This document shows, piece after piece, positions 1 to 9,068 of a DNA stretch of 64,000 nucleotides (within the stretch, counting starts at the first letter, position 1; each line of letters opens with the position of its first letter). A program made the translations under genes and the position numbers. This stretch comes from Rhodopseudomonas pentothenatexigens (GTDB lineage Bacteria; Pseudomonadota; Alphaproteobacteria; Rhizobiales; Xanthobacteraceae): NCBI RefSeq assembly GCF_900218015.1, contig NZ_UFQQ01000014.1:91126-155125 (forward strand), read 5' to 3'. Under the pieces are notes generated by a model, which saw only the letters and a list, made by a program, of their open reading frames with translations, did not search any database and had not been told where the DNA came from.

Positions 1-677
1 TTCACGACCGCGTCGCCGGCGATCCCGCCGATCCGCCGTTCGAAATCCGCGCCCATGCCCGCTACAATCCGGCCGCGTCGTCGCGGCTCAACATCGTGCC
101 CGGTCTGGTCGGCACCATTCTGACAATGACCATGCTGATCTTCACCGCGCTGTCGGTGACCCGCGAGATCGAGCGCGGCACGATGGAGAACCTGCTGTCG
201 ATGCCGATCACCCCGGTCGAGGTGATGCTCGGCAAGATCCTGCCTTACGTCGGCGTCGGCTTCATCCAGGCATCGCTGATCCTCGGCATCGGCGTGCTGC
301 TGTTCGGCGTGCCGCTGCAAGGCAGCCTGGCGATGCTGGCGCTGCTGTCGACGCTGTTCATCACCACCAATCTGGCGATCGGCTACACCTTCTCGACGCT
401 GGTGCAGAACCAGCTCCAGGCGATGCAGGCCTCGATGATGTTCTTTCTGCCGTCGATCCTGCTGTCCGGCTTCATGTTTCCGTTCGCCGGGATGCCGATC
501 TGGGCGCAATACATCGGCGAGTGCCTGCCGCTGACGCACTACCTGCGCATCGTCCGCTCGATCATGCTGAAGGGGTCGTCGCTGGAGAACCTGCAATACG
601 ACGCGGTCGCGCTGCTGGTGTTGATGCTGGTGGCGATGACGATCGCGGTGACGCGATTCCGCCGCACCCTCGACTGA
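1..677 (+). CDS. ABC-2 type transporter permease, 5' end missing
   Basis: The reading frame is open from base 3, so the gene begins left of the window and only the last 224 or so residues are seen. They hold a short soluble stretch, then an NIVPG-LVGTI segment that starts a run of about five hydrophobic helices, and the conserved TREIERGTMENLL motif followed by PITP. This is typical of ABC-2 membrane permeases of the YbhR/YhhJ kind, which act with an ATPase to export drugs or other hydrophobic compounds. The ATPase and membrane-fusion genes would be expected to the left. The substrate cannot be read from the sequence. The frame ends ten residues after the last helix, as is normal for the family. 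Confidence 0.85.
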   Translation, partial: HDRVAGDPADPPFEIRAHARYNPAASSRLNIVPGLVGTILTMTMLIFTALSVTREIERGTMENLLSMPITPVEVMLGKILPYVGVGFIQASLILGIGVLLFGVPLQGSLAMLALLSTLFITTNLAIGYTFSTLVQNQLQAMQASMMFFLPSILLSGFMFPFAGMPIWAQYIGECLPLTHYLRIVRSIMLKGSSLENLQYDAVALLVLMLVAMTIAVTRFRRTLD

Positions 678-1002
678 TCGTGTCCTGGCTTTTCCACAGG
701 GGGCGCCTTGCGGGTCGCTGAGTGGCGCCGCCGTCCGACGAGCCTCGTCGCGGTGCGGATGACGCCGCTTCGATCGTCGCCGCGATCTTTGTTGCCGACA
801 AAACAGCTTGAGATCACTGGGTTTCCTGCTGCGACGGTCGAAGCGGCGCGGGCTGTTGCAAGCCGGAAGTATTTAGAAGTATACGTGTCAATATTGATTA
901 CGTTTTTACTGAATTGTTATCCTTAACCAATCGTTAAGCAAAGTATTTACAGGGCAGCGGCGCGGTCTACCGTGGTTTCCGGAAAGTAACCGGAGACGCG
1001 GA
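678..1002. other. Intergenic, AT-rich before the next gene
   Basis: This is 325 bases without a convincing gene. The right half (about 865-955) is clearly AT-richer than its surroundings and probably holds the promoter of the exported protein at 1003. I see no certain -35/-10 pair and no T-tailed terminator for the permease. Confidence 0.5.
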
Positions 1003-1617
1003 ATGTCGCTGCTCACTCGTTCGATCGTCGCTGCCACCGTCATCACCCTGGCCACCGCCGCACACGCGCAGACGGCGCAGCCGGGGGTGCGCCCGGGGGC
1101 CGAACTGTTGCGACCGGAGCCGGCGCGAAGCTGCCCGCCGACCCCGCCTTCGGACGCCGTCGAGCCGTCGACCACGGCCTCGGTCGACACCGAACGGTTC
1201 GTCGCCGCGAACCACTTCCGTGAGAGTGCCGCATTGCGGTCGTCGGTGGCGATCAGCTGGCTCGGCGCAACCTTCAGGCAGCGGTTTCTCGACAAGGTGG
1301 AGCCGGCGCCCGCTCGGGCGCTGTTGCAGCCGTTTCAGCTGCGCCGGGCGGCGCGCGGCAGCGAAATCGTCGCCTGGCTCGGTGATCGTCGCGAAACCAC
1401 CCTCGGCGAATTGTGGTGTCTGCTCAGCCTGCAGCCGAACGGCGAAAGCGGCGCGCTGCTGATCAACGCGGCGCCGAACCTGTTCTTCATTCGTGATCGC
1501 GACGACAAATTGTGGACGGTGGATGTGTTGTGGGGCGGTCCGGGCTGGGAAATCGGTGCCAGCGCGGTCGAGGGCGACCGTCCCTGGGACGCAGGCGCCC
1601 AGGCATTTTCGCGGTGA
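1003..1617 (+). CDS. Exported protein of unknown function
   Basis: A 204-residue protein with a clear signal peptide: a basic start (MSLLTR), a hydrophobic core and an AHAQ cleavage site near residue 23. A proline-rich stretch follows to about residue 55. The rest is a compact domain with the phrases AISWLGATFRQRFLDKV and DDKLWTVDVLWGGPGWEIGAS, suggesting a small soluble periplasmic or surface domain. I do not recognise the family. It stands alone: an AT-rich 325-base gap lies upstream, and the next gene is convergent, its stop only 14 bases away. The ATG follows a weak GGAGACG site. Confidence 0.6.
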   Translation: MSLLTRSIVAATVITLATAAHAQTAQPGVRPGAELLRPEPARSCPPTPPSDAVEPSTTASVDTERFVAANHFRESAALRSSVAISWLGATFRQRFLDKVEPAPARALLQPFQLRRAARGSEIVAWLGDRRETTLGELWCLLSLQPNGESGALLINAAPNLFFIRDRDDKLWTVDVLWGGPGWEIGASAVEGDRPWDAGAQAFSR

Positions 1618-1631
1618 GCCTGGGAGAGACT

Positions 1632-2537
1632 CTATTGTCGCAACGCGGCGCCGAGCCGGGTGTAAATGCCGTCGCGGCCGAAACTGTCGCGGACGTAGCC
1701 GGCGGCGGCCGACCATTCCAGCGCGGCGAGTTGCAGCCCGCTGAGATGCAGCCCGATCCTGGTCTGTCGGCTGAACTCGTCGGATGAACCCGACATTTCC
1801 GGTCCCAGCCAGAACCTGTCGAGCATGCGCCAACCGGCGGCCAGCCGGGCGCCGTAGCTGCGCGCGACGGTGGTGGCGTAGAACGAGCATGCCAGCATGG
1901 TTTCCGGTGTCGGCTCGGCCCAGCCTTCCAGCGCGACGCGGACGCCGCCATGACTGCCGCGCCAGCGCTTGTCGCGGATGTCCGGCGTCGAGGCGCGATG
2001 CTCGAGATCGGGACCAGCCAGCACCTTCAGTTCGAAAGCGCCGAATTTGAAACGCCAGCCGGCCAGGAGCGAGGCTCGCGAGACGTCGCTCACGTAAATG
2101 AAGCGGGCCGACTGATAGCGCTCGAGCGCTTCCGAAACGAACAACCGGAACACGGGGCCGGATTCGGCCGCTGCGTCCGCGGACCATTCGAAGCCTCCGT
2201 AGAGCGAGACGCCATTGCGCCAGAGATCGTAGCCGCCGAACAGCAATCCCGGCGGCGCTCGTCCGCCGGTCAGCCGGTCGCTGGAAAAATCGGTCAAGGG
2301 TGGCAGGGTCGTCGCCGCAGGCAGATCGCCGAACAAGCCTTCATCGTCGGTCGGGTCGAACCATGCTGTGTCCGAGGCCGGCAGGCCGAACGGCGTAGCG
2401 ACATTGGCCGCTGACGACCGCCGTTCGAATTCCGAAGCGTCGACGGCGGGATCGAAGTCTTCCGCGCATGCGCCACTGGCCGCGGCGAACGAGATCGCGA
2501 CCAAACTGACTGCGCCCACCCACCCGACGCAACGCAT
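1632..2537 (-). CDS. BcsS-like outer-membrane protein
   Basis: A 301-residue protein with a signal peptide (hydrophobic core VGAVSLVAISFAAASG, cleavage around ACAED). A disordered acidic region runs to about residue 95. Then come many alternating short strands ending in aromatics, for example GGYDLWRNGVSLYGGFEWS and LLAGWRFKFGAFELKVLAG, ending in a C-terminal strand. This is the pattern of the BcsS family, small beta-barrel-like proteins linked to cellulose synthesis in alphaproteobacteria. No bcs synthase gene is in the window, so the link to cellulose is by family only. I chose the ATG at 2537; a GTG two codons earlier is possible. It converges on the gene at 1003-1617. Confidence 0.55.
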   Translation of the reverse strand: MRCVGWVGAVSLVAISFAAASGACAEDFDPAVDASEFERRSSAANVATPFGLPASDTAWFDPTDDEGLFGDLPAATTLPPLTDFSSDRLTGGRAPPGLLFGGYDLWRNGVSLYGGFEWSADAAAESGPVFRLFVSEALERYQSARFIYVSDVSRASLLAGWRFKFGAFELKVLAGPDLEHRASTPDIRDKRWRGSHGGVRVALEGWAEPTPETMLACSFYATTVARSYGARLAAGWRMLDRFWLGPEMSGSSDEFSRQTRIGLHLSGLQLAALEWSAAAGYVRDSFGRDGIYTRLGAALRQ

Positions 2538-2635
2538 TGCCACACTACCTGAATAAGCAACTCTTACGCGTCACTATTCAGATATTAAATCGAAAGTTGT
2601 GGAAAATGTCCAGCGCGCTGCCGACAGCGACGCGG

Positions 2636-2926
2636 TCAGTCCGGCTGCGGTTCGTGCTGGTCGCGACGCGCGATCGCGTATTCGAGTTCGACCGCGAGCT
2701 GCCGGTTGATATCGGCCATGCCGTCGATGTAGGGCTCGGACAGGGATAGGCCCTGTGGTGCGTTCGGGGCGTCACGCGCTTCGGTCTCGAAGTGGTGGCG
2801 CAGGATGGTGGGCGATGGATGCGACTTGATCAGCGCATTGGCGAAGTTGACCAGCGCCTTGATCTGTCCGTTCATGAAGTCGATCTTGTCCATCCGACAA
2901 CGGATCCTTTTGTTGAGATAGTCCAT
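2636..2926 (-). CDS. Small conserved hypothetical protein
   Basis: About 96 residues, soluble, rich in charged residues and predicted largely helical: an IDFMNGQIKALVNFANALI helix, a histidine-containing stretch (SHPSPTILRHHFE), then EPYIDGMADINRQLAVELEYAIARR. No signal peptide or membrane segment. The start is uncertain. ATG 2926 is used here, but ATG 2893 has a better upstream AAAGGA, although spaced 12 bases. I do not recognise a function. The downstream gap to the BcsS-like gene is about 100 bases, so the two could be co-transcribed. Confidence 0.5.
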   Translation of the reverse strand: MDYLNKRIRCRMDKIDFMNGQIKALVNFANALIKSHPSPTILRHHFETEARDAPNAPQGLSLSEPYIDGMADINRQLAVELEYAIARRDQHEPQPD

Positions 2927-3037
2927 GCGCGGGAGTCTAGCCCGCGGCGCCCAGCTATCCGATTGATCGGCAACAAGGCCTTGCGGTGACGCAATGTCGC
3001 GCGTCATCCCCGCTCACATGCGCGTGTCGTGCGCCGT

Positions 3038-3844
3038 CTAGCCGATCAGCTTGATCAGTTCCATCGCGGCGGCGGGCGCCCGCACCTTGCCTTCGTGGAT
3101 CACATAGGCAAACACGTCGCGCTTCTGCGGCTTTGCACCGGTGGCGTCGACCTTCGGCAGATCGTCGGGCTCGCCGCCGCCCGCCCAGAGCTGCAGCCGC
3201 TGGGCCCACGCCGACAGCGCCTTCGGCGCGTAGCCGGTCGCGATGTCGTCCTTGCCCTTCTGCAGCCGCGCATAAACGAAATCGCCGGTGATGTCGGCGA
3301 TTTCCGGATAGTTCGCGTGCTCGGAGTACACCACCGGAATGCCGTGCCGGCGCAGCAATGCAATGAAGGCCGGCGTCTTGAAACTGTCATGCCTGACTTC
3401 GACGACATGACGCAACGCGCGGCCGTCGAGCGTGCGCGGCAGCAGGTCGAGAAAGGCGCCGAAATCGGCTTCGTCGAACTTCTTGGTCGGTGCGAACTGC
3501 CACAGCACCGGGCCGAGCCGGTCGCCGAGCTCGAGCACGCCCGAATGGTAGAATCGTTCGATGCTGTCGCCGGCTTCCGCCAGCACCTTGCGGTTGGTCG
3601 CAAACCGCGGCCCCTTCAGCGAGAACACGAAGCCGTCCGGGACCTCGCTGGCCCATTTGCGGAAGCTTTCCGGCTTCTGCGAGCCGTAAAACGTGCCGTT
3701 GATTTCGATCGAGGTCAGCTTCGAGGCGGCGTATTCCAGTTCTCTCCGCTGCGGCAGCTTGGGCGGATAGAATACGCCGCGCCACGGCTCGAAGGTCCAG
3801 CCGCCGATGCCGATCCGGATCTCGCCTGTCCGAGCTTTCTTCAT
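3038..3844 (-). CDS. DUF72 (YecE-like) family protein
   Basis: A 268-residue soluble protein. The N-terminal RIGIGGWTFEPWRGVFYPP, followed by LTSIEINGTFYGSQKPESFRKWA and DGFVFSLKGPRFATN, are hallmark phrases of the DUF72/YecE family. This family adopts a TIM-barrel-like fold of unknown biochemical role. Later VVEVRHDSF and IPVVYSEHANYPEIADITGDFVYARLQ complete the barrel. The open frame extends 73 codons upstream, but the ATG at 3844 is preceded by a G-rich ribosome site and begins exactly at the conserved domain. No partner gene is evident. Confidence 0.85.
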   Translation of the reverse strand: MKKARTGEIRIGIGGWTFEPWRGVFYPPKLPQRRELEYAASKLTSIEINGTFYGSQKPESFRKWASEVPDGFVFSLKGPRFATNRKVLAEAGDSIERFYHSGVLELGDRLGPVLWQFAPTKKFDEADFGAFLDLLPRTLDGRALRHVVEVRHDSFKTPAFIALLRRHGIPVVYSEHANYPEIADITGDFVYARLQKGKDDIATGYAPKALSAWAQRLQLWAGGGEPDDLPKVDATGAKPQKRDVFAYVIHEGKVRAPAAAMELIKLIG

Positions 3845-4094
3845 CTTGCCCCCCTTGCGAATGCTGCAGCCGTTCCTATCTTGGTTGCAACGGCGACGTC
3901 GATACTCCGATCTGGAGGCTTCGGCGCCGAGACGACCACAGAATGGTAGGGAGCGCCGGATGTACGCGCACCTGTTGTTCGTGGTCGTTGACCTTTTTGG
4001 GCGCCGGATCCACCCGATTTCCCTACATTTCTGATCCCGATCGGCCGGTGCTCGCCTTGGCATCGCCGGGCACGATCGCTATAGGCATGGCCCC

Positions 4095-5231
4095 ATGATC
4101 GATGCCAGCCCTGCCGCAGTTGCGACCCGTACCCAGCCTGCTGCGCTTCCGCTGCAGCTCTCCGTGGTCGTCCCGACCTTCAATGAACGCGACAATGTCG
4201 AGCTGCTGTTCCGTAAACTGGAGACGGCACTCGCTGGCATGGCGTGGGAGGTCGTCTTCGTCGACGACAATTCTCCCGACGGCACCTGGGAGGTCGTCCG
4301 CGACATGGCGCAGCGCGACTCCCGCGTGCGCTGCCTGCGCCGGATCGGTCGTCGCGGCCTGTCGGGTGCCTGCATCGAAGGTATTCTCGCGTCCGGCGCG
4401 CCGTTCGCAGCGGTGATGGACGCCGACCTGCAGCACGACGAGACCCAGCTCACCAAGATGCTGTCGCTGCTGGAGAGCAATGCCGCCGACCTCGTGATCG
4501 GCAGCCGCTACATCGAGGGCGGCAGCGCCGACAGCTTCAACAAGCAGCGCGCCGGAATCAGTGCGTTCGCGACCCAGGTTGCCCAGAAGGCGCTGAAGAT
4601 CGAGGTCGCCGACCCGATGAGCGGCTTCTTCATGATCCGGCGCGACCGCTTTGAACAGCTCGCGCCGCAGCTTTCGACCCAGGGCTTCAAGATCCTGCTC
4701 GACGTCATCGCGACCGCGCGCGGCAGCCTGCGCATCGTCGAGGTGCCGTTCACCTTCGGCTCGCGGCTGCACGGCGAGAGCAAGCTCGACTCGATGGTGG
4801 CGCTCGACTTCCTCGGCCTGGTGCTGGCGAAATTCAGCCACGACGTGCTGTCGCTGCGCTTCATCCTGTTCGCGCTGGTCGGCTCGACCGGCGTGGTGGT
4901 GCACTTCGTCACGTTGTTCGTCGTGCTGAAGGTGTTCGAACAGCCGTTCGCCGAGGCGCAGGGCGCCGCCGCGCTGGTGGCGATGACCAGCAACTTCATC
5001 CTCAACAATTTCCTGACCTATCGCGACCAGCGGCTCAAAGGCTTCGCGATCCTGCGCGGCCTGTTGCTGTTCTATCTGGTGTGCGGCGTCGGTCTGCTCG
5101 CCAATGTCGGCGTCGCCTTCGCGGTCTACAATGAGCACGTCACCTGGTGGCTGGCCGGCGCGGCCGGCGCGGTGATGGGCGTGGTGTGGAACTACGCGAT
5201 GTCCGGCCTGTTCGTCTGGCGTAAACGATGA
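4095..5231 (+). CDS. GT2 glycosyltransferase fused to a GtrA membrane domain
   Basis: A 378-residue two-domain protein. Residues about 20-240 are a family-2 glycosyltransferase of the dolichol/polyprenyl-phosphate-sugar synthase type: SVVVPTFNERDN start, VVFVDDNSPDGTWE, and the metal-binding MDADLQHD. Residues about 255-375 form a four-helix GtrA-like domain with the diagnostic NFILNNFLTYRD. The fusion suggests it makes a polyprenyl-phosphate-linked sugar at the inner membrane and helps present or flip it. It overlaps the next gene, a GT39-type transferase, by four bases (ATGA). The two probably form one pathway: lipid-linked sugar made here, transferred in the periplasm by its partner. The acceptor is unknown. 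Confidence 0.85.
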   Translation: MIDASPAAVATRTQPAALPLQLSVVVPTFNERDNVELLFRKLETALAGMAWEVVFVDDNSPDGTWEVVRDMAQRDSRVRCLRRIGRRGLSGACIEGILASGAPFAAVMDADLQHDETQLTKMLSLLESNAADLVIGSRYIEGGSADSFNKQRAGISAFATQVAQKALKIEVADPMSGFFMIRRDRFEQLAPQLSTQGFKILLDVIATARGSLRIVEVPFTFGSRLHGESKLDSMVALDFLGLVLAKFSHDVLSLRFILFALVGSTGVVVHFVTLFVVLKVFEQPFAEAQGAAALVAMTSNFILNNFLTYRDQRLKGFAILRGLLLFYLVCGVGLLANVGVAFAVYNEHVTWWLAGAAGAVMGVVWNYAMSGLFVWRKR

Positions 5232-6724
5232 CCGATGCGATACGGCGACTTCACGTCGCCACGATCCTGGTCGTCGTCGGGCTGGTCGTGCTCCGGCTGG
5301 TGGCCGCGGCGGTGACGCCGCTGACCTTCGACGAGGCGTATTACTGGACCTGGTCGAAGAATCTCGCGCTCAGCTATTTCGACCACCCGCCGATGGTCGC
5401 GGTGGTGATCAAGCTCGGCACGCTGATCGCCGGCGATACCGAACTCGGCGTCCGCCTGGTGTCGATCCTGCTGGCGCTGCCGATGAGCTGGGCGGTGTGG
5501 CGAGCCGCGATCCTGTTGTTCGACGATACCGAGATCGCCGCGACCGCGACGGTGTTGCTCAATGCCACCATGATGGTATCGGCCGGCACCACCATCGTCA
5601 CGCCGGATGCGCCGCTTTTGGTGGCATCGAGTTTCGTGCTGCTGGCGCTGGCGCAAGTCGCTGCGACGGGCAGGGGCGTTTGGTGGCTCGCCGTCGGCGT
5701 CGCGGTTGGGCTGGCGCTGCTGTCGAAATACACCGCGCTGTTCTTTGGTCCGGCGATCCTGATCTGGCTATTGTGGGTGCCGGCGATGCGGCGCTGGCTG
5801 CTGTCGCCGTGGCCGTATCTCGGCGGCGTGATCGCTTTCGCGCTGTTCTCGCCGGTGGTGATCTGGAACGCGCAGCACGACTGGATTTCCTTCGTCAAAC
5901 AGCTCGGCCGCGCCAAGCTCGGCGGGTTCGAGCCGCATTTCCTCGCCGAGCTGATCCCGACCCAGTTCGTGCTGGCGACGCCGTTCGTGTTCGTGCTCGG
6001 GGTGATGGGCCTGATTGCGCTCGGCAAGCGCAGCACGGGGCCGGCGGCCTCGCGCGTTCTGGTCGCCGCGACGGTGTGGACGATCGCGCTGTATTTCGCC
6101 TGGCAGGCGCTGCATGACCGGGTCGAGGCGAACTGGCTCAGCCCGCTGTATCCGGCATTCGCGCTCGCGGCGGCGGTGGGGGCGGCCTATCCGCATTGGA
6201 CCCCGGGCATCGCGCGCGTCGTCACGGTGTGCCGGCGCTGGGCGGTTTCGACCGGCGCGGTGCTGTTCGCGCTGGTGGTGGTTCAGGTCAACACCGGCGC
6301 GCTGACCGGCTATCGCCGCGACGCCACGGTGCGCTCGGTCGGCGTCGGTGTGCCGCAGATGGTGGCGGAGATCGACCAGGTGCGGCGGCGGATCGGCGCG
6401 AGCTGCGTGCTGACCGACGATTACGGCACCACCGGCTGGCTGGAATTCTATCTGCCGACCGGCACCTGCGTGGTTCAGCGCGGCGAACGGTTCCGTTGGC
6501 TTGCCGCGCCGGCACCGACAGCCCAGCAACTCGCGGGACCGCTGCTGCTGGTCGGTGTCGACAACGCCGCGGCGCGGCCGGACCTGCAGGCAGCCTTCGC
6601 CAAGATCGAGCGCGTCGGGGCCGTCACCCGCTCGCGTGGACCGCTGCTGGTCGATGCAGTGCCGCTCGACGAGCTGTCCGAGCCGAAGGGACCGATCCTC
6701 GACGAGCGCCCGCCGATCTACTGA
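5228..6724 (+). CDS. GT39 (PMT/ArnT-like) membrane glycosyltransferase
   Basis: A 498-residue polytopic protein with about ten hydrophobic helices in the first 360 residues and a soluble C-terminal tail of about 130 residues. The first periplasmic loop holds TFDEAYYWTWSKNLALSYFDHPPM. It contains the acidic pair (DE) and the DHPP motif of the dolichyl-phosphate-mannose-protein mannosyltransferase / ArnT superfamily. Such enzymes move a sugar from a polyprenyl-phosphate donor to a lipid or protein outside the inner membrane. Translation is coupled to the GT2-GtrA gene through an ATGA overlap, which supports a donor-and-transferase pair. Lipid A or another envelope glycolipid is a plausible acceptor, but this is inference. 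Confidence 0.82.
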   Translation: MTDAIRRLHVATILVVVGLVVLRLVAAAVTPLTFDEAYYWTWSKNLALSYFDHPPMVAVVIKLGTLIAGDTELGVRLVSILLALPMSWAVWRAAILLFDDTEIAATATVLLNATMMVSAGTTIVTPDAPLLVASSFVLLALAQVAATGRGVWWLAVGVAVGLALLSKYTALFFGPAILIWLLWVPAMRRWLLSPWPYLGGVIAFALFSPVVIWNAQHDWISFVKQLGRAKLGGFEPHFLAELIPTQFVLATPFVFVLGVMGLIALGKRSTGPAASRVLVAATVWTIALYFAWQALHDRVEANWLSPLYPAFALAAAVGAAYPHWTPGIARVVTVCRRWAVSTGAVLFALVVVQVNTGALTGYRRDATVRSVGVGVPQMVAEIDQVRRRIGASCVLTDDYGTTGWLEFYLPTGTCVVQRGERFRWLAAPAPTAQQLAGPLLLVGVDNAAARPDLQAAFAKIERVGAVTRSRGPLLVDAVPLDELSEPKGPILDERPPIY

Positions 6725-6847
6725 CGCGGCGGCGGTGCCGCCCGGCAAACCTGCTGACCTGCGGTGGCCGAGTATGCTACAGGCTGGGGTCGATCCCCAC
6801 CTCCCGCGCGTCCGCCGCGCCGTTTCCCCAACACGACGAGCTCAACA

Positions 6848-8065
6848 ATGAACGACACGGTCTTGATTGCTGGAGCCGGACACGCCGGATTTCAGGTCGC
6901 CGTATCGCTGCGCCAGGCGAAATACGCCGGGCGCATCGCGCTGATCAACGACGAGAAGCACCTGCCGTATCAGCGGCCGCCATTGTCGAAGGCTTACTTG
7001 AAGAGCGGCGGCGATCCGAACTCGCTGATGTTCCGCCCGGAAAAGTTCTTCCAGGATCAGGCGATCGAGCTGATTTCCGACCGGATGGTGTCGATCGATC
7101 GCGAGGGCCGCAAGCTACTGCTCGCCTCCGGCACCGCGATCGAGTACGGCCACCTCGTGCTCGCCACCGGCGCGCGCAACCGGATGCTCGACGTGCCCAA
7201 CGCGTCGCTGCCGGACGTGCTTTACTTACGTACGCTCGACGAGAGCGAAGTGCTGCGGCAGCGGATGCCGGACAGGAAGCATGTCGTGGTGATCGGCGCC
7301 GGCTTCATCGGTCTCGAATTCGCCGCCACCGCGCGGGCCAAGGGGCTCGAGGTCGACGTCGTCGAACTGGCGCCGCGGGTGATGGCGCGCGTGGTGACGC
7401 CGGAGATCTCCAGTTACTTCCACGACCGCCACACCGAGGCCGGCATCCGGATGCACTACGGCGTCCGCGCCACCGAAATCGCGGCCGAGGGCAGCCGTGT
7501 CACCGGCGTCGTCCTGAGCAACGGTCACACATTGCCCTGCGATCTCGTGGTGGTCGGCGTCGGCGTCATTCCGAACGTCGAGATCGCCGCCGCCGCCGGT
7601 CTGCCGACCGCGGCCGGCATCATCGTCGACCAGCAGCTTCTCACCAGCGACCCGCACATCTCGGCGATCGGCGACTGCGCGCTGTTCGACAGCGTCCGGT
7701 TCGGCGAGACCATGCGGGTGGAGTCGGTGCAGAACGCCACCGATCAGGCGCGCTGCGTCGCCGCGCGGTTGACCGGCGACGCCAAGCCGTATGACGGCTA
7801 TCCGTGGTTCTGGTCCGATCAGGGCGACGACAAGCTGCAGATCGTCGGCCTCACCGCCGGCTTCGATCAAGTGGTGATCCGCGGCAGCGTCGCCGAGCGG
7901 TCGTTCTCGGCGTTCTGCTACAAGGCCGGCAAGCTGATCGGCATCGAGTCCGTCAACCGCGCCGCCGACCACGTGTTCGGCCGCAAGATCCTGCCGCTCG
8001 ACAAATCCGTGACGCCCGAGCAGGCGGCCGATCTCGGCTTCGACCTGAAGAAGGCGGCAGCGTAG
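6848..8065 (+). CDS. Ferredoxin reductase of the putidaredoxin-reductase type (palustrisredoxin reductase)
   Basis: A 405-residue NADH-dependent flavoprotein. It has an N-terminal FAD dinucleotide fold (VLIAGAGHAGFQVA), the KHLPYQRPPLSK segment, a second NAD-binding Rossmann motif (VVVIGAGFIGLEFAA, around residues 144-158) and the FAD-binding ISAIGDCA. The C-terminal domain is the usual one for this family. The sequence agrees from memory almost residue for residue with the R. palustris reductase that feeds electrons to the [2Fe-2S] palustrisredoxin of the CYP199A2 system. The ATG at 6848 gives the family length; an in-frame start 28 codons upstream would add an unrelated tail. No ferredoxin gene is adjacent, so it probably serves redoxins encoded elsewhere. 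Confidence 0.92.
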   Translation: MNDTVLIAGAGHAGFQVAVSLRQAKYAGRIALINDEKHLPYQRPPLSKAYLKSGGDPNSLMFRPEKFFQDQAIELISDRMVSIDREGRKLLLASGTAIEYGHLVLATGARNRMLDVPNASLPDVLYLRTLDESEVLRQRMPDRKHVVVIGAGFIGLEFAATARAKGLEVDVVELAPRVMARVVTPEISSYFHDRHTEAGIRMHYGVRATEIAAEGSRVTGVVLSNGHTLPCDLVVVGVGVIPNVEIAAAAGLPTAAGIIVDQQLLTSDPHISAIGDCALFDSVRFGETMRVESVQNATDQARCVAARLTGDAKPYDGYPWFWSDQGDDKLQIVGLTAGFDQVVIRGSVAERSFSAFCYKAGKLIGIESVNRAADHVFGRKILPLDKSVTPEQAADLGFDLKKAAA

Positions 8066-8081
8066 GGCAGAGACCAAACCG

Positions 8082-8163
8082 CGTCGTTGCGAGGAGCGCA
8101 GCGACGAAGCAATCCAGAGGCCCCGTGCACTGAGCTGGATTGCTTCGCTTCGCTCGCAATGAC
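8082..8163. repeat. Interspersed palindromic element, 'GCAATCCAG' family
   Basis: An imperfect inverted repeat of about 80 bases lies between two convergent genes. The left arm (CGTCGTTGCGAGGAGCG... AAGCAATCCAG) pairs with the right arm (CTGGATTGCTTCG... CGCTCGCAATGAC). The element at 34423-34504 carries related ends (CGTCATTGCGCGCGAAGCG ... GCAATGACGG). It probably folds into a long hairpin and could stop transcription from both sides, but it has no T-run. Confidence 0.8.
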
Positions 8164-8174
8164 AGCCCTGGGCT

Positions 8175-9068
8175 TCACGCCGCCGCCACGAACTCGCGCA
8201 TGACGGCTTCGATATCCGCGACCGTCGGCAGCCCGGCTTCGTTGCCGAGGCGCTGGATCTTGTAGGTCGAGGCGGCGCGGGCGAATTCGAAGTGGTGCTG
8301 CCAGCTCTGCGCCGGGTTGTTGAGATACGAGAACACGTAGGCGCCGTGAAACACGTCGCCGGCGCCGTTGGTGTCGATCACCCGTTCGCGCGGGATCGGC
8401 AGCGCCGGAAGGGTCCGCACCGTGCCGGCTTCGTCGTACCAGTACAATCCGCGCTCGCCGAGCGTGATGCCGCCGACCCGGCAGCCGCGCGATTTCAGAT
8501 AGTCGAGCATTTTCTCCGGCGTCATGTCCATCTGTTCGCACAGTCGCTCGGCGACGATCGCGATGTCGATGAATTCCAACAGCTCATGGGTGTTGGTGCG
8601 CAGGCCGCCGCCGTCGAGCGAGGTCAGGATGCCGGCCTCGCGGCACAGCTTTGCGTAGTGGATCGCGGCATCAGGCTGGTGGCCGTCGACGTGCAGGGCG
8701 CGGCAGGGTCCGAGATTGAGCAGCGGAAACGGGTGGATGTGTTCGTCGTCGCGGCAGCGGACGATAGCGCGCTTGCCGTCTTTGGGCATGATGAACGACA
8801 GCGACGACGAGGCGACCTTGCGCGGGTGAATCTCGATGCCGTATTTCGCGCTCATGTCCATGAACATCCGCCCCAGCCAGTCGTTGGCGATGGTGGCGAT
8901 CAGGTCGGGCACGATTCCGAGCTTGGCGCAGCAGAACGCCGCGGTCACCGCGTTGCCGCCGAACGACACCGCGTAGTCGGATGCCACGTGCTTTTCGTCG
9001 CCGGTGGGCAGATGGTCGGTGATGAAGGTGACGTCGATATAGGTCTGTCCGATGAAGAGTGCGTGCAT
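8175..9068 (-). CDS. PfkB-family sugar/nucleoside kinase
   Basis: A 297-residue soluble kinase of the ribokinase/PfkB superfamily. The N-terminal half has the substrate-pocket sequence SFGGNAVTAAFCCAKLG. The C-terminal signature DTNGAGDVFHGAYVF carries the catalytic aspartate and the anion hole, and ITLGERGLYWYD precedes it. The substrate is not evident; members act on ribose, fructose phosphates, sulfofructose or nucleosides. The ATG at 9068 places the start right before the first strand (HALFIGQTYIDVTF); the longer frame adds 21 unrelated residues. It is convergent with the ferredoxin reductase across a palindromic element and has no obvious operon partner. Confidence 0.85.
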   Translation of the reverse strand: MHALFIGQTYIDVTFITDHLPTGDEKHVASDYAVSFGGNAVTAAFCCAKLGIVPDLIATIANDWLGRMFMDMSAKYGIEIHPRKVASSSLSFIMPKDGKRAIVRCRDDEHIHPFPLLNLGPCRALHVDGHQPDAAIHYAKLCREAGILTSLDGGGLRTNTHELLEFIDIAIVAERLCEQMDMTPEKMLDYLKSRGCRVGGITLGERGLYWYDEAGTVRTLPALPIPRERVIDTNGAGDVFHGAYVFSYLNNPAQSWQHHFEFARAASTYKIQRLGNEAGLPTVADIEAVMREFVAAA

